Of a stretch of DNA of 64,000 bases, positions 11,958-20,668 are shown in pieces. The position numbers and the translations under genes were made by a program. This DNA comes from Endothia cerciana (Eukaryota; Ascomycota; Sordariomycetes; Diaporthales; Cryphonectriaceae). The notes beneath the pieces are model-generated. The model made no database searches and was not told where the DNA came from. It saw only the letters and a program-made list of their open reading frames with translations. The stretch is from the NCBI GenBank assembly GCA_026119935.1, contig JALRMH010000050.1, positions 215,174 through 279,173 of the forward strand. The letters are read 5' to 3'. Every line of letters starts with the position of its first letter. Within the stretch, counting starts at the first letter, position 1.

Positions 11958-13567
11958 AGCCGGTGGGTGGCATATCAGCGGAGTGACGCCCTAGACCTGA
12001 CCTCATTATAGACATACAATCAACAACACTGGCGTTGATCCTCCATGGCTCGACGCAGGGTGGTTCTGTTAATTGATGTCCGGCTAGACGAAAATACATA
12101 GGTAGCAACCTTCTGAACCGAGAGTAATACCTAATAAGGGCTTTTAGCCTATCGTGTCTTTTTGACAGTGTTCTGCAGGCCTGCACCATTGCATCCTTTC
12201 CCCCGCCAAACAGGAATAGCAACGGCCCAATCCTCCTGCGCCCCCCCCCCCCCCCAAGCCTCCCAAGCAAACACCAGGGCGTTTAGGGCGTGTGGACCTG
12301 GCCGATAAGATCTTGGGATGAGCACCGTATGGGTTACAGGCCACGTCCACCCTGATGATAGCGGTCGATCCGGAGGATGTCTGTTTCTTTTCTCTTTTTT
12401 TCTCTCCCTCCCCCCCCCCCCTCACTTTCCTCCCGGAGTTACTCCAGGGGCGACGTATGTATCCACAGGGAGGCACCCTGATCAGGTTACCCCAGGGGGA
12501 AGACACGTGGACCAACCTAGCTGCGGCCAGAGGAGATCGTTACCCGGGGGGGGGGGTGTGTTAACCTCGGCAAGCGAGCGTGGTCGGCGGGCGAGGCTGA
12601 GATAAGGGGGGGAGGGAGGGCGGACGGCGCCGGCGCAGGCACAGGCGGTCCTTCTATCTGGTAATTGCTATGACCGCTGTGGTATATTAATCAGGACTTG
12701 CGCATCGCCCGGCACCTGTGGGGGTTTGGATCTTCCCTCATTGCTGCTATCGTGACGGCGCATTGGCGCGTGGCGCGTGCCTAACGAGTGGCACTTGCAA
12801 CACTCGCCATGTGTGTGTGATTCCTCGGTTCGCGCGTCCAGAACATTACTCTCGACGTAAAAGGTCGGTGCGTAGCGGGTATAGTTCAAGCTGCCCAGGC
12901 CCCCGTTCGACTGAACAACCACCGGGTCGGTAAGAGGGGGGAAAGGGAGAAAGAAAAAAAGCACCACGGTAGTGGCGTGGCCTGCACGTAGCTGTAGCGG
13001 TGTGTGATCTTCTTTGTTGGACAACAACTGCTGTCCCCCTGCTTACTGCCCTGCAACCATCGTGTAAGGGAGCGAGCGTGACACAGGGGGCGCTTTGGAG
13101 GTGGCAGTGGGTGGGTTGCAAGCTGTGGTCTAGGGGCGGCCTGGCCCGTCAGCAAGGTGGAACCCCTGGAAAACCCCCCCCCCCCTGCTTGCCGGATTCG
13201 GCCGCCACCTATCGCGGAACCCTGTCCGCCCTCGGCGTCATACCCTCGGGGGCCCTGGAACGGTGGACAGAAAGATAGTATGTAATACCGTTGACTCCTC
13301 CAACCTTCTTTCACTCCGGGGCGGTCAGGTCACGAGACAAGCCCGCCGTGGGAAGGAAGAGCGAGGCTCAACTTCTTACTTGTGTGGTACAGCCTCGTAA
13401 ACTATAAAGCTGGCCGGCCTGCGGTCTCCCCCTACCTCTTCTCTCTCTCTCTGGCCCGGATACTCTTCCAAAAAAAAGAACTTGGCCACCAACCCCCACG
13501 ACCCTTTACCCTCTACTACGATTCCCCCCCCCCCCCAATTCCCCCCTCAACGCACAATTAGTCAAAG
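11958..13567. other. Intergenic spacer upstream of the LOG gene
   Basis: No supported gene. C runs lie at about 12240-12255, 12411-12422 and 13183-13193, a G run at about 12547-12555, and another C run at 13526-13537. A TATA-like sequence (ctataaagc) near 13400-13408, about 165 bp before the LOG start, is followed by a CT-rich leader. Confidence 0.5.
13399..13408 (+). promoter_or_regulatory. TATA-like element of the LOG gene
   Basis: The sequence actataaagc lies about 160 bp before the ATG and is followed by a pyrimidine-rich tract typical of a fungal transcription start region. This assignment is by sequence resemblance only. Confidence 0.35.
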
Positions 13568-14423
13568 ATGGAGTCCGGTGGTGCGTCGCCGATGCCGCGG
13601 ACGGCCACGCCGCTGAAGACCTCGAAGCGCAAGATCTGTGTGTACTGCGGCTCCTCGCGGGGGACCAGGCCGGAGCACATGGAGGTGGCACGGCAGCTCG
13701 CGCGGGTCATGGCCGCCAACGACATCAGCCTAGGTAGGCCTTCTTCTTCTTCTTCTCACCCCTCTACACCTGCCGTCCCCCGGGGGGGGGGGGAGGTTTA
13801 GAGGGGGGAGCGGTGTGAAGACACCACAAGGCTCACGGTTGGAGTGTAAATCAGTATACGGAGGCGGCACCATCGGCCTCATGGGCGAGATCGCGCGCAC
13901 CCTCGTCTCCCTCTCGGGCCCGGACTCGGTCCACGGCATCATCCCGGAGGCCCTGGTCAAGCACGAGCGCGACCCCACGTACACGTCCACCTCGGTAGTC
14001 GGAGGCGGCGGCGGCGGCGGCGGCAAGGCGCTCGCGATCCCCGACGAGTCCGTCTTTGGGCGCACGACCATCGTCCCGGACATGCACACCCGCAAGAAGA
14101 TGATGGCCCAGGAGGTCCAGGCCGGCGCCGCCGGGTCCGGCTTCATCGCCCTCCCCGGCGGGTTCGGCACCATGGAGGAGCTCCTGGAGATCTGCACCTG
14201 GAACCAGCTGGGCATCCAGAGCAGCGGCATCTGCGTGCTCAACGTCAACGGCTTCTACGACGGCCTGGTCAGCTGGATCGGGAAGAGCATCGACGAGGGC
14301 TTCATCCACCCCGGCAACGCCGAGATCCTGGTGTCGGCGGACACCCCCGAGGAGGCGGTCAGGGCGCTGGCCGAGTACAAGACGCCCGAGTCCGTCCTGA
14401 AGCTACAGTGGGGCAACGAATAG
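13568..14423 (+). CDS. LOG-family cytokinin riboside 5'-monophosphate phosphoribohydrolase
   Basis: Two exons, 13568-13733 and 13855-14423, separated by a 121-nt intron, encode 244 aa. The splice restores ISL|VYGGGTIGLMGE. The Rossmann-like LOG core starts at KICVYCGSS. The hallmark PGGFGTMEELLE motif for nucleotide binding and catalysis lies near residues 152-163, with R and K of MHTRKKMM just before it. LOG proteins remove ribose 5-phosphate from cytokinin or purine nucleotides; older annotations call them lysine decarboxylases, which is wrong. A pure glycine run of eight (GGC codons, about 14005-14025) sits in a loop after TSTSVV and looks like a lineage-specific expansion. The gene is convergent with the proteasome alpha6 gene. 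In fungi it may serve cytokinin synthesis or nucleotide clean-up; the sequence does not decide. Confidence 0.9.
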
Positions 14424-15117
14424 GGGGCAGGCACGGGGACGGGGGGACGGGAACGAACAACACGACGGGAGGACGACCGGATGGCAGGAAGGCTGGACAT
14501 GGCAGAATGCCGGACGGGCAGCGGCGTTTGGTGGTTTACGGTTACAGTTTTTACACAGGCCGACGGCAACGTCTCCAGGCTAGATGCGGGGGGGCTTATG
14601 GGGGGTCTAATAAGTCCCTGTATAGGATGCACTCACAACTCAGATATACAGGCTTCCCCCATTGAGACAGGGACGGTTCATCCCTGCGGGCCCATCCAGG
14701 AAAGGAGCTAGATTATCCCATCAGAGGTATAAGTAGTCGGTTGTGCCATTAGGGGACACCGAACCGATGGTCCCTCGGGAGGAGAGGAGGAGGATGCCCG
14801 AGAGGCCGTTCGCGGTGACGGGTCCAAGGAGAAGAAGGACCGCAGCTGCAGATATACATTGCCCTTGCCGGGAGCATAGGTATACTTCCACCAGAATCAT
14901 AAAATCTTGGCAGAGTGCTTTGTGTCATTACCTCTGGTCGAGCAACCTTTTGTGCGCCGCTTCCGTGTCGTCTAATTTCGTGGATACTCATACAAGTGCT
15001 CTATATCCCCCCGGCAGCTTCCCCCACTTCTCAGAGCTCCCCAACGACCTCGGACGGGGGTCAGCCGCTGCGACCCCTGCTCTCCTCACCAACATCTCTG
15101 GGGCGAAGGACGAGCAC
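14424..15117. other. Convergent spacer between LOG and pre5
   Basis: This must contain the two 3' ends. No ORF with family features is seen. Confidence 0.5.
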
Positions 15118-16127
15118 CTAACTGTCGACATCCATGCCCTCAGTAGCCGGCGCGCCACCCTCCGTCTCTCCCTCACCCTCACCAGCGGCCTCCTTGTCAT
15201 CTGCAACGGAGTCGATCCAGGCCTTGACGTCCTGGCCGTCAAACACCTTGAACGGGTCGACCTTCTTGACGCCCTCCTTGCTGTGCTCCAGGCCCACGAT
15301 GCCCACGCTCGTGTTCTCCACCGTCAGCTCCCGGTCCTGCACCAGGCTCTCCTTCAGCGCCCGCAGGCCGTGCTTGATCAGCTCCTCCCGGTCGCAGCTG
15401 GCGAACTTGTCGAGGTTCTTCTCCAGGTACGTCCGGGCCATCTGGGACCTCCCGCCGATGGCGAACGCCACCATCTCCTCGCACAGGCCGGAGGGCTGGA
15501 ACTCGAACAGGTGGGGGCCCTTGTCGTCGACGCCGGCGACCAGCAGGCCGACGCCGTAGGGCCGCTTGCCGTAGTGCTGGGTGTTGATCTGGGCCTTCTC
15601 GCCGATCATCTCGACCAGCGAGCGCAGGGGCATGTCGCGGCCGTAGGTCAGGCGGTGGCCCAGGCACTGCTGCTTCATGAAGTTGGAGAGCACGCGCGCG
15701 TCGGAGGCGAGGCCGGCGATGGCGATGCCGACGTGGGAGTCGATGGGGAAGAGTTTCTTCTGGTAGGACGAGAGTTCTTCGGCGTTGCGCTGCGTGACGC
15801 CAGGACCGGGTCAGTAATCGTCGTCGTCCGTGCTGGGCCCGGATGGGTACATCCAGGGTGAGGGGGAGGGAGGAGGGCCGCCGGCCGTACCTTGATGCCC
15901 ACCAAGACGGAGTGTGACTTGCTTGCTATCCCCACGACCACCGAGCCCTGCTTGACCGCCTCGGCGGCATATTCGACCTGGAATATCCGGCCCTGCGGCG
16001 AGCTATGGAGGAGGAGGAGGAGGAGGAAAGTCTGCGTCAGCCAGAGGGGTCAACCCAGCGCGAAGGTTTGTCAGGGCTGCGTGGCTTACAACGTGACCGA
16101 GTCGTTGTCGTAGTTGTTTCTGAACAT
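15118..16127 (-). CDS. pre5: 20S proteasome subunit alpha6 (Pre5/PSMA1 type)
   Basis: Three exons, 16127-16090, 16002-15891 and 15789-15118, encode 273 aa. The N-terminus MFRNNYDNDSVTF runs into the alpha-subunit signature SPQGRIFQVEYAAEAVKQGS. The internal segments YGKRPYGVGLLVAG, GGRSQMARTYLEKNL and LIKHGLRALKESL match the alpha6/PSMA1 class rather than other alpha subunits. The C-terminal 35 residues are acidic and Gly/Glu rich. Alpha subunits form the outer rings of the 20S core and gate substrate entry. The first exon is only 38 nt, so it is invisible to simple ORF finding. The gene is divergent from vps55, with a shared spacer of about 700 bp. Confidence 0.93.
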
Positions 16128-16826
16128 CTTGGAAGCTCAGTGATGTGACGCAAGGGAGGATCGATCGACGTGGTTCTGTGGGAGGAGGATGGCGGGTTTG
16201 GAAGTCGGCAGTCAGGTCGGGGGTGGTCGTAAGAGTGATGGGCTCCAAGGCTGCGAGAGGTGTGATGCAGCGTGGTCGCGGGTACGAGGCGAGGCAAGGC
16301 AAGGCAAGGCAACTTCGAGCTTCGTAACTGACCGAGCTCACCCTACCACCGGTGCCGTGCTGGGGGAAGCTGAGGAGGCTAAACCACAGAGGGCTTATCG
16401 CTGATAGGCGCAGGCCCTGGCTGACGCTGGCACTGGCGTTGGCACTAGCGCTGGCACTGGCGCTGGCAGGCAGGGGCCACTCCTCAAAAGACAACGGCCC
16501 CAGCTCCGGCAAGGAAGCCGCCAGCTGCTGACGACGTCAACCTTTGAAACTGCCAACCATCCTCACCAGACCCGGACTCCAGCCTCGAGCCCACCCCCCT
16601 CCCCCACGACGTCGACATACCCGTGAACGAAATACGGCGCCTGCCAGTCCTGCCAGCCTACATAACGAATTGTCAGGTTGACCAGCCAGCCACCATCTCA
16701 TTGCCCGTCGACGCCGGAACCTCCCCCCCGCGTGCCACCGGCCAAGGCCTCCTCCCGACATCGACCCAACCTCGTCAGCTCACTTCCCCCCCCCCCCCCC
16801 GCCTCACACAGAAACCGACATCCAAC
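16128..16826. promoter_or_regulatory. Shared divergent promoter region pre5/vps55
   Basis: A spacer of about 700 bp between the two divergent starts. It contains short direct repeats, ggcaa pentamers near 16293-16312 and ggcactggc-type repeats near 16421-16470, and a C run just before vps55. No specific transcription factor site can be asserted. Confidence 0.4.
16421..16472. repeat. Short tandem repeat (GGC-[AG]-CTG/AGCGCT variants)
   Basis: Imperfect tandem copies of a 6-12 bp unit (gctggcactggcgttggcactagc pattern) lie in the pre5/vps55 promoter. No coding role is likely. Confidence 0.5.
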
Positions 16827-17280
16827 ATGCCCGGGCTGAAAACGATCATCGCCCTCTCCTTCGTCCTCGCCGTCGGGTTCCTGCTGGTCATCCTGTCCTG
16901 CGCGCTATGGAACAGGTACTACCCGCTGCTGGTCGTGGCGACCTACATCATCGCGCCGCTGCCCAACTGGATCTGCAGCCGGTGCGCCAACCCGGACGAC
17001 TTCGTCGAGAGCTCAGGAAGCGCGGTGCTAGACCTGGGGAGGTTCTGCACTGGGTTCTTGGTCCTCATGGGCATCGGTAAGCCGGCTTCCGGTCAGGGAC
17101 AATCCGTGGTCTGGATGAGTGCTAACGGGACCTCCTCGATATGCAGCCCTACCAGTCGTTCTCGCACATTCAGACCTGATCACCACCGGCGCCATGATCA
17201 TGTCGATCGCTGGCGGCCTGCTCATCTACGGGACTATAATCAGCTTCGGGATGTTCTTCCAGGAGGAGTCAGACTTCTGA
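16827..17280 (+). CDS. vps55: Vps55-family endosomal sorting membrane protein
   Basis: Two exons, 16827-17076 and 17147-17280, joined as LVLMGI|ALPVVLAHS, encode 127 aa. Four hydrophobic segments fill most of the chain: one after MPGLKTII, one around YYPLLVVATYIIAPLPNW, one at LDLGRFCTGFLVLMG, and one near the end (GGLLIYGTIISFGMFF). The ALPVVLAH and SGSAVLDLGRF stretches are characteristic of Vps55/leptin-receptor-gene-related proteins. With Vps68 the family acts in late endosome to vacuole traffic. The frame is open upstream of 16827, but this ATG gives the expected family N-terminus and length. Confidence 0.9.
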
Positions 17281-18158
17281 CTAGCCGGGGAGGCCGAGTG
17301 AAGGCCAGGTCGACAATCGGCGGTATCTGTGGCCCCCAGGGGGGGATGCTGCATCCTAATACAGTTGTCGGGGGACACTGTCCCGTGTCGGAGTATATCA
17401 CTGTACGATCCATCGTTCTGCGGATGGGCGATCGCGGGTTTCCTAAGGCGAGGCTGGCTTCTTGGGTTCTGGGTCAGGCGGTTCTCATATGGTCCTGAGA
17501 TTTAGGTATTCACGTGCAATGCATTTCAATTTCCATCTCTCCAAAGGTTTACAATCCCATCGTGTCCCATCACAAGGATGTCCAGTCTCGTCCCCTTTCT
17601 GCCGGTATAGGTTCTCACCTTCGGACAAGGAACAGCACTAACGCCCCGGCTCTAGGGGCGAATGCTCACAGCTAGGGGGGTCCTGATGGCTGGACAGAAG
17701 ATAGGTTCGTGTAGCGAACGGGCGAGATGCGTAGGTGAACAACACAATTGCAACCTCACCCACGACAGACCATTCTCGCCGAATCATCCCACAGCAGGTA
17801 CTCCTACGACCGAGATGCTACGAACTACCTAGCTAGAGTTTCAACCTTGAAGCTAAGCTGTCGTGATTGTTGCAGATCAAGGATTATGTATCAGAAGAAA
17901 ATAAAGTTGACAATATCCTACGGTATAGTCATGCCTGCATCCCCCGGTGAGACTGCATGGCCTCCACTCGCTTACAGCTCGCCAGCCCAGCGAGGCTCCT
18001 CAGCTAAGTTCCGAAGGCAGCCCACTTCAGCAGAGCGCTAGACCACCCTGAGTTGCTGTCGAACCATCATTGTGGTTAATTTCTTCTTCTTTTTCTTTCT
18101 CTTCCGAGCTGGCGCGAAATCGGCATTTGTTTCTAGCCTGCGAAAAAAGAAAACCACA
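17281..18158. other. Spacer between vps55 and the HET gene
   Basis: No gene is supported. A pyrimidine tract at about 18075-18105 (ttcttcttctttttctttctcttcc) precedes the HET-gene ATG and may be part of its promoter or leader. Confidence 0.5.
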
Positions 18159-20110
18159 ATGTCGCTATGCAGCCAATGCCGAGCCATCTCAACGGTGCTG
18201 GTGCGCAGCGACGAGAAGGGACAGGAGGCGTATGTCCACAGCAACGCCACGTTCAGACGGGCGGTAGCCGATGGGTGCTACTTCTGCACCAAGGTGCAGA
18301 GGGACATGTCGGAGGAGGCACAGAAGCTGCTGGACAGCCCGGGCTTCCCAGGCATACGGTGCAGCGTCTGCGAGAACCGCCAGAAGTACGGCATCGACTT
18401 CTCCATCCCCGGGCGGCAGCAGATCACGTTCTTCTGGCTGCACGAGTTCTTCGGTGAGGGGGCAGATCCCGTGTCGCTCGATACTTCAGCGCGAAAACAT
18501 TTCTAAACTGGGGTACAGATATCGGGACCTCCACGCTCTCCGAAACGACGGACCACGAGACGTGCTGGAGACGGATCAATGGATGGTATGAGACCTGCAA
18601 GGCGACTCACGCGAAGTGCAAGAGGTCAGCCATCGGTGTCCTCCAGGGTGACAAGTGGCTGCCGACCCGGCTCCTCGACACCAGGGACGCGGGGGGTGGT
18701 GTTGTGCGGATAGTCACCACGGCCGACTTCAAGGAGGCAGACCGGCAGACCCCATACCTCGCCCTGAGCCACTGCTGGGGCAAGAGGCGCTTCCTCACGC
18801 TGACCCAACAGAACAAGGCCTCGCTTCAGAAGACATTCCCCCTGGACAGCCTGCCGCCCAACTTTCGTGATGCCGTGCGTGCCACTAGGCAACTGGGCTT
18901 CCGCTACGTGTGGATCGACTCACTCTGCATCATCCAGGGCGCCGACGGCGACTGGGCAGAGCAGGCACCGCTGATGGACCGCGTGTACATGAACGCCGAG
19001 GTCTGCCTGGCCGCCGCCGCGTCGGACAATGCCTACGGCGGGTTCTTCCGGAGGCGGGACCCCGACGGCCTCCAGCCCTTCAGGGTCGACCTGCTGATGG
19101 ACGACCCGGACGGCCGCCCCGGTGGCGGGCCCAGGCCGAGGGCCTTCTATGCCTACTGCGGCGGCCAGGATCCCTCGCTCCTCTGGGGGGGCGAGGTCGA
19201 CCGGGCCCCGCTGAACAGGCGTGGCTGGGTGCAGCAGGAGAGGGTGCTGGCGCCGCGGACCGTCCACTTCGGCCAGAAGCAGGTGTTCTGGGAGTGCAAG
19301 GAGCTCCAGGCCTGCGAGGGCGGGCCCGACGACGCCCTGGACGAGTTCAAGTACGCCATGGTCAAGGACTGGGAGACCAAGGGCCCCGAGGCCGTCAGCG
19401 AGCGGAACCGGTCGGGCCTGCGGCCTTCGCCCACGGACCTCTACCTGGCGTGGAGACGAATCATCGGCGAGTACTCCAGGTGCGATCTCACCTTCGAGAG
19501 GGACAAGCTGGTCGCCGCCTCCGGCCTCGCCAAGGCCTTCGCGAGGCACCTCAACGACGAATACGTGGCCGGGCTCTGGCGGGGCCACCTCATCAAGGAG
19601 CTGCTCTGGAACCGGGCGAAGTGGGACGTGAATACCCCCAGCACGGCGAGGAGGCAACAGGAGTACCGGGCTCCGATGTGGAGTTGGGCATCGATCGATG
19701 GCCCTGTGGAGTGGGGCATCCAGAACAGGTTCGAGGACTGTGCAGAGGTTGCGGCGGTTGTTGTGGAATCAGCCACAAGTGACCCTACCGGTGAGGTCAG
19801 GCTTGCTGAGATCACGCTTTCGGGGTACCTCGTCCCTCAGGCCCGAGGTGCGACATTCCAGGACTTCACCAGGTATATCGACGTGAAAGGGGAGGACTCA
19901 GGCATCCCCAGTGATCAGACCTTTCTCGCCCCCCTGTGCACCATCGTTATGGCTAATATATGGAAGAGAACGTGGGGGTTACTGCTTACAGATGCCGGCG
20001 GGGGCAAACAAGGGAAGTTCAGAAGGCTTGGCTTGTTCCACTGTACGGGCCGTTCCACAGACGAGTGGTATGCCAAGGAAGGCGCTGGCGCTAGGTTCAC
20101 CATCGTCTGA
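18159..20110 (+). CDS. HET-domain (heterokaryon incompatibility) protein
   Basis: Two exons, 18159-18453 and 18519-20110, joined as HEFF|DIGTSTLSE, encode 628 aa. The N-terminal 100 residues hold paired cysteines (LCSQCRAIS, GCYFCTKV, IRCSVCENR), typical of fungal HET proteins. The HET domain follows, with its three blocks YLALSHCWG, FRYVWIDSLCIIQ and DWAEQAPLMDRVYMNAEVCLAAAASD. The rest (about 350 aa) includes RGWVQQERVLAPRTVHFG and a late MWSWASIDGPVEWG element, both common in this family. HET domains trigger cell death in vegetative incompatibility, and some act in fungal innate-immunity-like responses. No partner gene with a NACHT, patatin or lipase domain is seen next to it. The start ATG at 18159 follows a CACA context; an in-frame ATG at 18072 is judged to lie in the leader. 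Confidence 0.88.
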
Positions 20111-20668
20111 CGATTTTGGTAGGAGGCTATTTCGGAGGAGATTATCCCATGGCAGGTCAATCTTGCGCCAGGGCAGTTGCAAGGGCGGCTGGCCCTCAGG
20201 AGCTGTGAGGAGCGCAGTGAGCAGCGAGCATGCCGAGTGCACTCAATGAAAAAAAAAAAAAAATTCCCCAATGGGTCATGCCTGGGAGTCAAATCTGGAC
20301 CGCGGTGACGCTGGGTTTGATGAAGCCCTAGCCCTGAGTAAATAGCCTCTCAGGTCGCATCGCAAGTACGGCGAACGGACTGCTGATAACATTGTAGAGC
20401 ATCAACCACATCATTATGTTGTGGATGCCCAATTTCCATGCCCTATTCTTTCACGAAAAGAGTTGAGTCCAGATCTTTCTAAGTATCCAGGTCACGCCGT
20501 TGGGTCTATGCTGTAAGTCTTGTTGAGCCCAGCCCCGATACGTTGAGTATCATAAACACATCCGAACGCCTTGCAAACCGCCCATCCAATGTCCAGATGG
20601 TGTCTGAAAATCAACCCAAGATTTCCCGCACACTGTAAGCACATCGCAATCGGCTTGGGAGGCCTTGA
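20111..20668. other. Convergent spacer between the HET gene and PABA synthase
   Basis: Contains an A run (about 14 A) at 20247-20260 about 140 bp after the HET stop. No gene is seen. Confidence 0.5.

Noticed and set aside
18910..19782. 290-codon + strand ORF inside the HET gene
   Set aside because: Another frame of the HET exon, Arg/Gly/Pro rich; shadow.
20240..20345. A-run plus a T-loop-like gtcaaatc sequence, considered as a tRNA-derived SINE
   Set aside because: No cloverleaf or A box could be drawn and no second copy is present in the window.
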